A stretch of DNA of 64,000 nt from assembly GCF_003946545.1 (NCBI RefSeq), contig NZ_RHOA01000001.1, forward strand, positions 62,001 through 126,000. The letters run 5' to 3'. Below are positions 16,399-25,184 of the stretch, piece by piece (the stretch's first letter is position 1; each line of letters opens with the position of its first letter). Below the pieces are notes generated by a model. The model did no database searches. It saw only the letters and a list, made by a program, of their open reading frames with translations, and was not told where the DNA came from. The position numbers and the translations under genes are program-made. Origin of the DNA: Levilactobacillus tangyuanensis (GTDB lineage: Bacteria; Bacillota; Bacilli; Lactobacillales; Lactobacillaceae).

Positions 16399-17358
16399 TT
16401 AGGTCAGCCGATCTAATTGGGCCGTGAGCTCCTGGCGCAGCGCGATCTTAACCGGGTTGGGGGCCTGGACCAAGTGCGCCGTGTGGCCCAGGTAGAGGAA
16501 CCAACGGACGAAATCGTTCAGTTGCTGAGGCTGGTCGACAGCCAGCGTACATTCAAGCCGGGCCGTCTGTTGAAAGGGATCCAGAAACTGTAGCGCAGCC
16601 GTGGGATGGGGATGCTGGCGAAATTGTTGAATCGCTGATGCCTCCAGGCGGATGGTGATGTTGGTCATCGGTCGAGCGGCCTTGATGGTCGCCGCCAATT
16701 CCTTGGGGTCCACGGTTTGGTCCTGAGGAAGGGGCGTGATGTTCTGGATATCGGTGACTGCGATCTCACGAAATTCCTGGTTTTCCAGATCCCAAACGTC
16801 CGCGTACCAGGCGTCCTGGCGATTGTAGATGTGACGGACCCAGACTGCATTTGCCGACTGGGCCAGCCGGATCGTCAGTTGACGGTTGGTTAAACAGGCG
16901 TTAAGCAGGGTCTTAAGCATGGCCGGGGCAAAGTCGGTGAGCTCGGTTAGTTGGGTGTTGGCTGGATTGGTGTGTTTAAAGACCAAGAGCTCTTGTAGCG
17001 TCAGCAGGTCGTCTTGTTGGGTCTGTGAGGCAATGGCCACCAGCTTTTCGGTCAGTGTATTGCGATTTTGTAGATAAGGCAATTGGGTGTTTAACGTTGC
17101 CAGAAAACTGACGAAAAGGGCCTTGAGCTCCTCACTATTGAATTGCACGGCGGGTAGTAGTTGATTCTGCATGACGGCGTAACCGCCATCGCGGCCAACG
17201 GTGGCGGTCAGGGGCATTCCCAGTTCTTGAATTGTGTTGAGGTCCCGAATGATGGTGCTGCGGGAGACGTTGAAGTGGGTCATCAGTTCGTGAATGGTAA
17301 AGAATTGACGATTATTGATGTAGCGCATGACGGTGTTGATCCGGTCGGTTTTAGTCAT
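16399..17358 (-). CDS. DeoR-type HTH, WYL-domain transcriptional regulator
   Basis: 319 residues from ATG 17358, preceded by AGGAGAA; 38 extra upstream codons lack support. An N-terminal winged helix (residues 1-60; FTIHELMTHFNVSRSTIIRDL) is followed by a WYL domain with the core VRHIYNRQDAWYADVWDLENQEFREI and a WCX-like C-terminus. Such proteins sense ligands, often nucleic-acid derived or small metabolites. It is divergent from the effector-binding-domain gene at 17439, which it probably controls. Confidence 0.85.
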   Translation of the reverse strand: MTKTDRINTVMRYINNRQFFTIHELMTHFNVSRSTIIRDLNTIQELGMPLTATVGRDGGYAVMQNQLLPAVQFNSEELKALFVSFLATLNTQLPYLQNRNTLTEKLVAIASQTQQDDLLTLQELLVFKHTNPANTQLTELTDFAPAMLKTLLNACLTNRQLTIRLAQSANAVWVRHIYNRQDAWYADVWDLENQEFREIAVTDIQNITPLPQDQTVDPKELAATIKAARPMTNITIRLEASAIQQFRQHPHPTAALQFLDPFQQTARLECTLAVDQPQQLNDFVRWFLYLGHTAHLVQAPNPVKIALRQELTAQLDRLT

Positions 17359-17438
17359 AATTTTTCTCCTAACAGTGTCATTTTTTGAAACCATTAGACG
17401 GTACACTGAGTTTATCATTTTAAGGAGGCGACAACAAC

Positions 17439-17909
17439 ATGGCAAATTACACGATTGAAACAAAGGCGGCATTTACGGTTTTGGGCATCGACAAGCAACT
17501 GACAGGTGACTACTCGACGATGGGTCAACAGAAGCAGGACTTCTGGCAGACCATTAATGCCGACCATGCCCTGGATAAGTTGACCGGGATTAATGATTAT
17601 CCATTTGCCGTTAACGAAGCCATCAATGGCGAGTTCCATTACTATGCCGGCCGACAAGTGGCCGTGGATACGACTGCCGCAGCCGGTCAACGGCTGATCG
17701 AGTTTCCCGCCGGTAAGTATCTGGTGATTACCGGCACGGCTGCCGATCAGATGGGGGTCTACAACGCCTTAGAAGGGCCGGCCTTCGGTGAAATTTTGCC
17801 ACAATTGACGGACTATGCCTACGTTGGTGGTCCCAACACCTCGTTTGTGACGGGCACGGATGCCGATGGTGTTCACGGTGAAATGCTGGTCCCATTAGTT
17901 GAAAAATAA
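17439..17909 (+). CDS. GyrI-like / AraC effector-binding-domain protein
   Basis: 156-residue stand-alone effector-binding (GyrI-like) domain with the FPAGKYLVITGTA strand and a YAYVGGPNTSFVTG segment. The fold binds small hydrophobic ligands or antagonises gyrase toxins in other systems. A typical partner of this stand-alone domain is a divergent WYL/DeoR regulator, as seen here. Start ATG 17439 follows AAGGAGG. Another GyrI-like gene lies just downstream. Function is otherwise unknown. Confidence 0.78.
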   Translation: MANYTIETKAAFTVLGIDKQLTGDYSTMGQQKQDFWQTINADHALDKLTGINDYPFAVNEAINGEFHYYAGRQVAVDTTAAAGQRLIEFPAGKYLVITGTAADQMGVYNALEGPAFGEILPQLTDYAYVGGPNTSFVTGTDADGVHGEMLVPLVEK

Positions 17910-17916
17910 GTAAACG

Positions 17917-17948
17917 AATCGTCGGTCAATTTGACTGGCGATTTTTTT
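17917..17948 (+). terminator. Terminator
   Basis: AATCGTCGGTCAA-TTTGACTGGCGATT stem followed by a T run, after the effector-domain gene. Confidence 0.65.
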
Positions 17949-17989
17949 GTTAAAATGGTTAATGAGGATTGGGATTGGAGGATGACCAC

Positions 17990-18619
17990 ATGAAACACGA
18001 ATGGCGTAAGGCCGAAAAGGATTGGTATCTGCCTAAAGAACCGACATTGTTGACGATACCGCGACTAAACTTTATCACGTTAGAGGGACAAGGTGACCCC
18101 AACCAACCGCAGTTTAGCGAGCAGATTGGGGCACTGTATCCCGTGGCCTACGACCTGAGAATGGCGCTGAAGCGGGGGGAACTCGGTGATCCCTACGAGT
18201 ATGTGGTGTATCCCTTGGAGGGTGTCTGGACGACCTCTGATGGGTCACGAGGGACTGATTTAAATAAGGCGGCCTTGCGATATAAGATCATGCTGCGGCA
18301 GCCGGACCGATTAACCTCGGCGGACTTCCAGGCCAGCCTGAAGCGGGTAATGGCGAAGAAGGCCAATCCGTGGTTTGATCGGCTACGGTTTGAGTCCTAT
18401 GAGGAAGGCCTGGTCCTGCAAACCATGCACCACGGACCGTTTGCCGATGAACCGACGACCTTTGCCGAGTTGCAACGGGTCTTAACGGAACGCAAACTGC
18501 GGGTGCGGCCAACCATGGGTGACTATTGGCATCGAGAAATCTATTTGACCGATCAGCGACGCACGGCTCCTGAAAAAGCCAAGACGATCTTGCGTTATCG
18601 GGTCGAACCGATCGATTGA
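17990..18619 (+). CDS. GyrI-like small-molecule-binding protein (COG4832 type)
   Basis: 209 residues from ATG 17990, with GGAGGAT upstream. It contains KHEWRKAEKDWYLPKEPTLL, the usual N-terminal region of YdfR-like GyrI proteins, followed by FITLEGQGDPN and a duplicated SHS2-like fold. These proteins are proposed to bind small molecules or to hydrolyse cyclopropanoid compounds, but the role is not established. It follows the smaller GyrI-like gene with a weak terminator between, and converges on the HAD gene. Confidence 0.78.
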   Translation: MKHEWRKAEKDWYLPKEPTLLTIPRLNFITLEGQGDPNQPQFSEQIGALYPVAYDLRMALKRGELGDPYEYVVYPLEGVWTTSDGSRGTDLNKAALRYKIMLRQPDRLTSADFQASLKRVMAKKANPWFDRLRFESYEEGLVLQTMHHGPFADEPTTFAELQRVLTERKLRVRPTMGDYWHREIYLTDQRRTAPEKAKTILRYRVEPID

Positions 18620-18626
18620 ACGAAAA

Positions 18627-18676
18627 TAAAAACGGCTGATTCCTACTGGCAAGAGCCGGCGGGAATCAGTCGTTTT
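18627..18676. terminator. Bidirectional terminator
   Basis: AAAACGGCTGATTCC...GGAATCAGTCGTTTT between the convergent GyrI-like and HAD genes. Confidence 0.82.
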
Positions 18677-18683
18677 ATGGTGA

Positions 18684-19343
18684 TTATAACCATTGCAAGA
18701 CTTGGTCTAGTGTCGAGACCTCGTGGGTTGGCCGAGCGGCCGCGGTTGGCTTCATACCGGAGCGATTGACCCAGATGGTGGGCCAACCCAGGGGATCGGT
18801 AGCCAGGATATCCGTGTCGTAACCTTGGGCGATATGCCAGTGATTTTCGCTGGTCAGGCCGTAATGGTCGGCAACCGTTTGGAAGAAGTCCAGGTCGGGC
18901 TTATAGGCGTGCACGTCCTCGGCCGGCCAAATGTCGAAAGGTACCTGCAGGGTGGCGGCGTTGAAGGGGATGATGTCCCAAGAAGAATTGGACATCATGA
19001 TTAGGTGATACCCCTTAGCCTGTAAAGCCTTTAGGGTGTCTAAGACTTCTGGGAAGGGTTTCAGATCCCGATGAGCCAATAGGACCTCGGGATAGTAACG
19101 TTCAAATTGATGTTTAAGGCCAAATTGATAATCGAGATGAATAAGATTGTTGCGGGTTAGGAGATCGTAATCGAGGTAGGGATGGACGTTGTCGCGGTCG
19201 TCTTGGTAGGCAATAAACCGTTGGCGGGCCAATTGCGGGTCCACCCCGATTTTGGTGGCCAACTTGGCAATCTCGTCGTAGGTTCCATCTTCGTTTAACA
19301 GTGTGCCATAACAATCGAACGTTAAGTATTTAGTTTGGGTCAT
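18684..19343 (-). CDS. HAD-IA family hydrolase (haloacid dehalogenase-like)
   Basis: 219 residues with the HAD motifs: I, FDCYGTLLN with nucleophile Asp9; II, MSNSSWDI; III, the Lys in AYKPDLDFF; IV, AQGYDTDILATDPLGW. The cap length fits the type II 2-haloacid dehalogenase group, but most such proteins in lactobacilli are probably small phosphatases. ATG 19343 follows AAGGAGT. A hairpin with T run (19379-19410) lies only 36 bases upstream, so leader attenuation is possible. Confidence 0.85.
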   Translation of the reverse strand: MTQTKYLTFDCYGTLLNEDGTYDEIAKLATKIGVDPQLARQRFIAYQDDRDNVHPYLDYDLLTRNNLIHLDYQFGLKHQFERYYPEVLLAHRDLKPFPEVLDTLKALQAKGYHLIMMSNSSWDIIPFNAATLQVPFDIWPAEDVHAYKPDLDFFQTVADHYGLTSENHWHIAQGYDTDILATDPLGWPTIWVNRSGMKPTAAARPTHEVSTLDQVLQWL

Positions 19344-19378
19344 TGTAAGACTCCTTCAATAAATTTGTGAAAGTGGGT

Positions 19379-19410
19379 AAAAGAAAAGGACCATCCGAAG
19401 ATGGCCCTTC
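19379..19410 (-). terminator. Terminator-like hairpin in the HAD leader
   Basis: Minus strand AAGGGCCATC-TTCG-GATGGTCCTT followed by TTCTTTT. It ends the dhaT 3' region or attenuates transcription into the HAD gene. Confidence 0.75.
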
Positions 19411-19804
19411 CCCTCACATCACCAGTCGTACTCGGACTAATCACTTGCGAAGGGGGCAAATGGTCAGGCGAGCTGACACACTTACAGTCTTTAACCGAAA
19501 CGAGTTCGGACCGGCTGTTGGATCAGCGTCGTTTACGCGTTGTCTACTAAACAACGGCAAACAGTTCTCACCAACACCCCACCGGCACCTGGACAGGTCG
19601 GTTGATTATTAGATTTAGGGGAGCACCCCGCTTGTAAGGGTTCGCTTGGGCCTCGGGGATGGTAGATCCGGGAGACTGGCGGCCTCTGAAACGTGTTCCT
19701 CGGGGCAACGCCCTCCGCTTAACCCCCTTAAGCACCGACTCGGCTCCGCCAAGTAGGCCCTTAAGGACGTTAATGCTCAGGCGCTAACCGCCCCTCGTCA
19801 CTCT
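19411..19804 (-). repeat. Gene-free tract with diverged folded repeat (copy H)
   Basis: About 390 bases between dhaT and the HAD gene without a supported coding frame. On the minus strand 19612-19795 begins GGCGGTTAGCGCC...CGTCCTTAAGGGCC and ends CTCCCCTAAATC. This matches the head of the F repeats at 23.2-23.6 kb (GGCGGTTAGGGGC...CGTCCTATGGGGCC). It also has CCTTAAG/CTTAAGG pairing and a GAGGCC...GTCTC hairpin like the R copies. A 23-base piece, 19770-19792, recurs at 27494-27516. Membership is inferred from these shared blocks. Confidence 0.5.
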
Positions 19805-20977
19805 CTACTCAGCGTCGTAAGCTGCTTGGAAGATCTTGACGATGTCTTCCTTAGTCCCCTTACGAGGGTTAGAGAAGGCGTTCCCATCCTTCAAGGCGTT
19901 TTCAGCCATCAGTTCGAAGTCTTCTGGCTTTGCACCGATTTCCTTGATGGACTTAGGAATACCAACGTCTTCTGACATTTGCTTCATGGCCTTGATGGAC
20001 AATTCAGCAGCGTCACGAGTTGATAAGCCGTCGGTGTTTTCACCCATGATCTTTGCTAATTCAGCAAAGCGTTCTGGGCAAGCAATGATGTTGTATTGTT
20101 CTACGTAAGGTAAGAGCAATGCACAGCAAACACCATGAGGAGCGTCGTATTGGCCACCAAGTTGGTGAGCCATGGCGTGAACGTAACCCAAGTTGGCGTT
20201 GTTGAAGGCCATCCCGGCTAACATTTCAGCTTCAACCATCTTAGTCCGTGCGTCCAGGTTGTGACCGTTAGCAACGGCTTCACGTAAGGAAGTTTCAATT
20301 AACTTGATAGCTTCGATACATTGTGAGTCGGTGATAGGGTTGTGGTCAACGGAAACGTAGGGTTCGATTGATTGAACGAAGGCGTCCATCCCAGTAGCAG
20401 CAGTTAAGCCCTTAGGAACATCGAGCATCAAAGTAGGGTCGTTGTATGAAACTAACGGAATGTTCCGCCATGAAACGACAACGAACTTCAAGTGAGTTTC
20501 TTCGTTAGTGATAACCGCGTGACGGGTCAATTCTGAACCAGTCCCGGCAGTCGTGTTAACAGCAATTAATGGAGGTAATGGGTTGTCGAGCGTTTCGATC
20601 CCGGCGAGCTTAGTAATGTCGTCGCCGTTGGTCAAGATAATGCCGGCACCTTTACCAGTATCGTGAGCAGAACCACCACCGATAGTAATGATGGAGTCCG
20701 CACCAGAGTCTTCATAAAGTTTCTTAACTTCTTTAATATTACGAATCTTAGGGTTTGGTTCGACATTGTTGTAAATGACGTAGTCGACGCCAGCAGCCTT
20801 CAGAGAAGCCAAAGACTGTTGAACGGCACCATTATCCATGCTTTCCAGGAATTTATCGGTAACAATTACCGGTTTCTTCATTCCTAACATCTTTGCACGG
20901 TCACCAATTTTAGAGATTACACCAGGGCCAAAAAAGTTGACGCTGGGCATCAGAAAGTCATAACTACGATCAGCCAT
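19805..20977 (-). CDS. dhaT: Iron-containing alcohol dehydrogenase, 1,3-propanediol dehydrogenase type
   Basis: 390 residues, group III (iron) alcohol dehydrogenase. It starts SYDFLMPSVNFFGPG and carries the GGGSAHDTGK cofactor motif and TTAGTGSE. The metal ligands are Asp in TGMDAFVQSIE and His residues in GYVHAMAHQLGGQYDAPHG. It closely resembles DhaT of heterofermentative lactobacilli, which reduces 3-hydroxypropionaldehyde to 1,3-propanediol and regenerates NAD. No glycerol dehydratase genes are in view. Codon choice is strongly biased (GTC, AAC, GAA), suggesting high expression. A near-consensus promoter lies at 21036-21064. Confidence 0.88.
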   Translation of the reverse strand: MADRSYDFLMPSVNFFGPGVISKIGDRAKMLGMKKPVIVTDKFLESMDNGAVQQSLASLKAAGVDYVIYNNVEPNPKIRNIKEVKKLYEDSGADSIITIGGGSAHDTGKGAGIILTNGDDITKLAGIETLDNPLPPLIAVNTTAGTGSELTRHAVITNEETHLKFVVVSWRNIPLVSYNDPTLMLDVPKGLTAATGMDAFVQSIEPYVSVDHNPITDSQCIEAIKLIETSLREAVANGHNLDARTKMVEAEMLAGMAFNNANLGYVHAMAHQLGGQYDAPHGVCCALLLPYVEQYNIIACPERFAELAKIMGENTDGLSTRDAAELSIKAMKQMSEDVGIPKSIKEIGAKPEDFELMAENALKDGNAFSNPRKGTKEDIVKIFQAAYDAE

Positions 20978-21035
20978 TATACAAATACCTTCTTTCAGAA
21001 GTTTTGAAAATCTTTAATACCGATTTCACAAAGCA

Positions 21036-21064
21036 ATTATAAACGAACCAGTTACAGTTTGCAA
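21036..21064 (-). promoter_or_regulatory. dhaT promoter
   Basis: TTGCAA, a 17-base spacer and a perfect TATAAT on the minus strand, about 59 bases before the dhaT start. The rest of 20978-21386 is AT-rich; no operator was recognised. Confidence 0.85.
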
Positions 21065-21386
21065 TAGGTTTCCAAGAGAAGATTGGTTGTTGAACGAAAA
21101 AACCGGTAGAATACACTGGTAGCAAGGGATCGCTCGCTTAAAAGAAAATTTATTTTAACGTTTTCAACATAAAAACAGCAATCGTGAAAATAATCATAAA
21201 TTTCATAAGATCTGATTAATTGTTCTATCAGCACATGTTTTTTCGCATGAATTATTGGACAAATAGTTGTGACTATTATCTGGAAACGTATTTACTTATT
21301 GTAGTTGAATAATAAATAGCTTAAACTGAAACTATGGTGCCAGAGTTATACATAATAGGTCTTTATAAAATGCGGAGGCAATACAT

Positions 21387-22133
21387 ATGAAAATCAAAAA
21401 AATTATCCTGACAATGGCCTTAGCGGTCTTAGCTGTGGGTATGGCGGGTTGTACCGCTGGGAACAGTGCGGCAGATAAGAATGGCAGTTCCAGCAGTTCG
21501 TCCAATAGCCAATTGGCTCAAGACGAGGTTATTATTAAAGATGCCCAATCACTGAACGCCGACGGCCACTATAAGGCTTCTAACAAGAAGCTAAGTAGTA
21601 TTGATATTGCAGACTTGAGCAAGAAGGGTTTCGGTTCATTGAAGTCCGAATACTTCCACTTGCAGAAGAGTAACGACAAGTTCCTATTGAAGGATAACAA
21701 GTCTTCCAAGTCGACCAATAATGGGAATAACACGTCTAATAACAACACGACTTCGACGGGAACTAATAACAGTTTCAGTAGCTTCTCTAAGTTCACCGGG
21801 GACTATATTTTCTACAACCAGGATGGCGATCGGCAACAATCCGACCTGACGATTAGTTCCGATGGGTCCGTCGTTCAACACAACAATGATGGTTCGGCCT
21901 TCTACGGGACGGCGGTCGCTTCCGGTTCTAGTCAAAGTGGTATTCTGTCTTACGACGTGACGACGAATACGAATGACACCAAGAAGATTAATGCTAACGT
22001 TGAAATCGATGTGACTTGGGATAATGGGGAACACGAAACGTACTACGGCTACACGTCTTATGATGGTGACAGTGTATTGACCGATGGCAATTCTTACCAC
22101 GGCGACCTGGTCAACGAAGTTTGGATTCAGTAA
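21387..22133 (+). CDS. Predicted lipoprotein with Ser/Asn-rich linker
   Basis: 248 residues. The N-terminal signal ends in lipobox MAGC (Cys22), so it should be anchored to the outer face of the membrane. The next 120 residues are Ser/Asn/Thr-rich and low in complexity, including a DEVIIKDAQSLNADGHYKAS region. The C-terminal 100 residues look like a small beta-rich domain (FTGDYIFYNQDGDRQQSDLTI). I do not recognise a family. It is followed by a terminator and the serine hydrolase gene. Confidence 0.75.
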   Translation: MKIKKIILTMALAVLAVGMAGCTAGNSAADKNGSSSSSSNSQLAQDEVIIKDAQSLNADGHYKASNKKLSSIDIADLSKKGFGSLKSEYFHLQKSNDKFLLKDNKSSKSTNNGNNTSNNNTTSTGTNNSFSSFSKFTGDYIFYNQDGDRQQSDLTISSDGSVVQHNNDGSAFYGTAVASGSSQSGILSYDVTTNTNDTKKINANVEIDVTWDNGEHETYYGYTSYDGDSVLTDGNSYHGDLVNEVWIQ

Positions 22134-22150
22134 AGTCAGTGTGAACAAAA

Positions 22151-22185
22151 TGAAGCCCGGGACGGTGGTCTCGGGCTTTTCTTTT
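22151..22185 (+). terminator. Terminator after the lipoprotein gene
   Basis: GAAGCCCGGGAC-GGTG-GTCTCGGGCTT with a TTTTCTTTT tail. Confidence 0.82.
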
Positions 22186-22198
22186 AGGAGTGAAGATA

Positions 22199-23185
22199 AT
22201 GAAGAAACGTGGATTAGCGGGAATCGTTGCCATCATTTTGGTCTTGGTTGGTGGCGGACTCTGGTGGGACCAGGCAACCTCTAAACCGGCACCGGCACGC
22301 TCAACAAGTCAGTCGGCCGGTCGTTCTAGCGCCTCGCATTCAACTAAAAAGGCGAAGACCAAGCCGGCAAAAAAAGTTAAGACAAGTGGACAAACGAGTA
22401 AGGATTATCCCTTCAAGACCATCACCCAACAGGCGATGGGGCAACTGAAGGGTCACAACTCGGTCGCGATTGCGACGAGTTTTTCCGATGACCACTATCA
22501 ATGGCATAACCAGGCGCAACGAGCCGCCAGTGATATCAAGGTCTTTATCTTGGCGACGGTTTATCATCAGGTGGACCAGGGAAAGTATCAACTCAGTGGG
22601 CATTATACGTTACGGGATGCCGACAAGGTTGGTGGGACGGGTAGCCTGCAAGGTATGGCGGCCGGAACGACCGTGACCAACCAACAATTATTACATTATA
22701 TGATGACCGTTAGTGATAACACGGCAACGAATATTACTCTCCGGCAGGTTGGGGGATTAGGGGTCGTTAACCGATATGCCCGGGACTTGGGGGCCAAGGA
22801 TACCCACGTGGTTCGCAAGATGATGGATCAGAAGGCCCTGGATGCCGGTAAGGACAATCTAACGTCGGTGGCTGATCTGAGCATGGTTCTGATGAAGCTT
22901 TGGCGTCATCAGTTGATATCGACCTCCGCGGACACGGCAATGCTAAAACTGATGAGTGAAAATACCAACCATAGCAAGTTGCCTAAGGATGTTCCCACCG
23001 ATCGGACGGTTTATAACAAGACGGGGGAATTCGATACCTATGGTGTTGAGAACGATGCCGCCATCTTTGCTAAGGGTGGCAAGGCAGTGGTCGTCGTCGC
23101 CATGAGCGAAGGCGGTCAACTTGGCCAGCAAGTGCCAGCCATGAATCGCCTCGGCCAACAGGTCGATCACGCGGTCTTTGGCTAG
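22199..23185 (+). CDS. Membrane-anchored class A beta-lactamase-like serine hydrolase
   Basis: 328 residues from ATG 22199 (TAGGAG upstream; the longer frame starts at a GTG inside that site). It has an N-terminal anchor helix, a Ser/Lys/Thr-rich linker to about residue 70, then a beta-lactamase fold with SxxK (ASDIKVF), SDN (VSDNTATN) and KTG (YNKTGEF). Such proteins in lactobacilli are more likely cell-wall peptidases than antibiotic-degrading enzymes, and the usual Glu of the omega loop is not evident. The terminator at 22151 separates it from the lipoprotein. A folded repeat tract follows directly. Confidence 0.82.
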   Translation: MKKRGLAGIVAIILVLVGGGLWWDQATSKPAPARSTSQSAGRSSASHSTKKAKTKPAKKVKTSGQTSKDYPFKTITQQAMGQLKGHNSVAIATSFSDDHYQWHNQAQRAASDIKVFILATVYHQVDQGKYQLSGHYTLRDADKVGGTGSLQGMAAGTTVTNQQLLHYMMTVSDNTATNITLRQVGGLGVVNRYARDLGAKDTHVVRKMMDQKALDAGKDNLTSVADLSMVLMKLWRHQLISTSADTAMLKLMSENTNHSKLPKDVPTDRTVYNKTGEFDTYGVENDAAIFAKGGKAVVVVAMSEGGQLGQQVPAMNRLGQQVDHAVFG

Positions 23186-23223
23186 GGCTTGGCTAGGGTT
23201 TGATGGATTGGACCACCGACGGC

Positions 23224-23386
23224 GGTTAGGAGCTCCGTCCTATGGGGCCCGCTCGGAGCCAAGGAGCGGTCTCCAAGCTCACTTTCAAGCCACCCCAAGA
23301 CCGGGCGGCCCGAAAGCTGGCCCGTGGTGTAAGACCGGCAAGCCCAGCCGCTCAAACACCACCGACACAGGACTACGTCCCTAACC
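23224..23386 (+). repeat. Folded repeat, F copy 1
   Basis: Closing stem GGTTAGGAGCTCCGTCCT / AGGACTACGTCCCTAACC (partly paired) encloses a hairpin with the GGAGCC...CGGTCTCC core seen in the R copies. It is nearly identical to F copy 2 at 23497-23625 except for about 34 extra bases that include a second AAGACC. The flanks are also alike. Open frames across it on both strands have no ribosome sites. Confidence 0.75.
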
Positions 23387-23496
23387 ACCTTTGGCTTTGA
23401 TCTAGCTTGCTAGCGGTGGTTGCCGCCCCTGACTGGCTGGATGGACACGATGACTCGGATGTTGGTTAGGCTTTGTTGGACTGGACCGCCGACGGC

Positions 23497-23625
23497 GGTT
23501 AGGGGCTTCGTCCTATGGGGCCCGCTTGGAGCCAAGGGGCGGTCTCCAAGCTCACTTTCAAGCCACCCCAAGACCGGCAAGTCCAGCCGCTCAAACACCA
23601 CCGACACAGGACTACGCCCCTAACC
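23497..23625 (+). repeat. Folded repeat, F copy 2
   Basis: Same orientation as F copy 1, about 270 bases downstream. Closing stem GGTTAGGGGC / GCCCCTAACC is extended by CGTCCT / AGGACT. The inner hairpin CTTGGAG / CTCCAAG matches R-type hairpin 1. Confidence 0.75.
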
Positions 23626-23905
23626 ACCTTTGGCTTAGATCTAGTTTGTCAGTAACGATTGGGTATTATCAGCCGATGACAGATTTGTTTCATGGGGACA
23701 CGTGTGTTGAGCAGAGTTGGACCGCTGATATTTGATTGTATTCACTGCGTTCATTAATTTAGTCATTTGGCAATCTTCGCTGGCAAGTCTTTCTGTCCTG
23801 TACAAGGCAAGTGACCTTATTAATTTTTAGATAGTTTGTCGGGGTAAGCTCGCTTCCGTATGTAGCGATTCAGGTTGATGATTTAAAAGACAGTTTGAAG
23901 CTGGA

Positions 23906-24069
23906 GGTGGGTGGACGGCGTCCCGTGTCGGTGTCGTTAGCTAGGCGATCTTCCTAGCTTAGGACACGGGCCAATCTTTGAAACTCACGGGTTTTGTGAG
24001 GTCCAAAGTTGCCCTGAAGACTTGGGCTTTAGGCTTCAGGTCTGCCCCAGGGGACGCCGTCCACCCGCC
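23906..24069 (-). repeat. Folded repeat, G copy: 16-bp closing stem and three hairpins
   Basis: Perfect closing stem GGGTGGACGGCGTCCC / GGGACGCCGTCCACCC. On the minus strand it encloses, in order, CCTGAAG.../...CTTCAGG; CTTTGGACCTCAC...GTGAGTTTCAAAG (R-type hairpin 1); and GTCCTAAGCTAGG...CCTAGCTAACGAC, which keeps the CTAA/CTAA internal loop of R-type hairpin 2. A small CCCGCC-GTA-GGCGGG hairpin follows. The rest of the tract (23626-23905) shows no gene. Confidence 0.75.
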
Positions 24070-24156
24070 GTAGGCGGGGAATTCTAATAAGACTAGTACT
24101 CATCCAACAAAAGTGATTATAATGGACAGTATCTTAGGGGATAAGAGGGACTGCTC

Positions 24157-25137
24157 ATGAACGAATTTGACGAACATCGGCGTCAGGAAACCATTGCCTG
24201 GCACGAACGCCAACAACAAGAATTGAAGAAGCTAAAGGGTGCCCAGAACCATCTCTGGATAAATGTGGTGGCTTACCTGGCCATTTCGGTCATTGAATTT
24301 TACTTGGCCATCGTGGGTCACTCGCAAACGTTGCGGGCGGATGCATTCAATAATTTATCGGGGATTATTGCGTCCGTCTTATTATTAGTCGGTATTCACA
24401 TTGCCCGCGATATTGATGACGATGACTTGATGGGCCGGCCGCTGCCAGAGGAATCGCAGCACAGTGGTCAACGGCTCCAACTCACGCGTTTTCACTATGA
24501 AACGGTCTTCACCATGATTACGGGATTAGTCATGATTGTGATCGCCATTAGCGTTATCTATGGTGGAGTGCGGAGCCTGATGAGCCATGCCGACCAGGAG
24601 ATTCCTAAGCCGATTACCTTGGTCGGTGCCGGCATTGCGGCGGTGATCATGCTGGGTATCTGGTGGATGAATAAACGCGGCGGTCGACGCCTACAGAGTG
24701 CCGCGCTCATCGCGGCCGCTCAAGATAGTTTGAGTGATGCGGTCACCAGTATTGGAACGATGGTGGCCATCGGCGGGGCCATGGTCTTTAAGGTTGAATG
24801 GCTAGATGGCGTGGCTAGTATGATCGTTGGCCTGTTCATCCTGTCGGCCGGTGTCAAAATATTCCGTGAAAGTAGTCTGAACTTGGCGGATTATTTCGAT
24901 CCTAAATTAGAAGATCAATTCCGAGCGGCCGTGGGTGAATTTCCGGCGGCTAACGAGGTCTTGGAACTTAAGGCCCACTACAATGGGAATGTCGTGACCG
25001 TGGATACCACAATTGCCGTGGATGCTCACATGGAGGTTCAGGATAGTTATCGGCTGAGCGAAAATATTGAGGGCGCATTGCGTCGGCAGTTTGGGATTGT
25101 CGATACCAGCGTAATGGTGGTTCCGACAGAAGAATAA
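24157..25137 (+). CDS. Cation diffusion facilitator family metal exporter
   Basis: 326 residues: a charged N-terminus, six membrane helices, a C-terminal ferredoxin-like domain. The metal site in helix 5 is visible (AAAQDSLSDAVTS, two Asp three apart plus one). Helix 2 reads ADAFNNLSG, with Asn where zinc transporters carry His, which fits the MntE-type (manganese or iron) subgroup better than zinc CDFs. It exports divalent metal using the proton gradient. ATG 24157 follows AGAGGG; a TATAAT box at 24118 is a probable -10. Confidence 0.83.
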   Translation: MNEFDEHRRQETIAWHERQQQELKKLKGAQNHLWINVVAYLAISVIEFYLAIVGHSQTLRADAFNNLSGIIASVLLLVGIHIARDIDDDDLMGRPLPEESQHSGQRLQLTRFHYETVFTMITGLVMIVIAISVIYGGVRSLMSHADQEIPKPITLVGAGIAAVIMLGIWWMNKRGGRRLQSAALIAAAQDSLSDAVTSIGTMVAIGGAMVFKVEWLDGVASMIVGLFILSAGVKIFRESSLNLADYFDPKLEDQFRAAVGEFPAANEVLELKAHYNGNVVTVDTTIAVDAHMEVQDSYRLSENIEGALRRQFGIVDTSVMVVPTEE

Positions 25138-25140
25138 AAC

Positions 25141-25184
25141 CAGCGCCGCAAAGATGATTTTTCACAATCTTTGCGGCGCTTTTT
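25141..25184 (+). terminator. Terminator of the CDF gene
   Basis: AGCGCCGCAAAGATGA...TCTTTGCGGCGCT followed by five Ts. Confidence 0.87.

Noticed and set aside
19367-19612. 81-codon plus-strand frame in copy H
   Set aside because: It starts inside a terminator hairpin and is basic low-complexity sequence typical of non-coding DNA.
19720-19745. CCGAGTCGGTGCTT on the minus strand, like the end of a Cas9 tracrRNA
   Set aside because: No CRISPR array, anti-repeat or cas gene in the window, and the hairpin is imperfect here; a chance match within copy H.
19411-19804. Copy H as tmRNA, RNase P RNA or SRP RNA
   Set aside because: None of the conserved blocks of these RNAs was found on either strand.
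23182-23735. Open frames on both strands through the F repeats
   Set aside because: They lack ribosome sites, differ between the two copies through a 34-base insertion, and encode Pro/Arg-rich shadow sequence.
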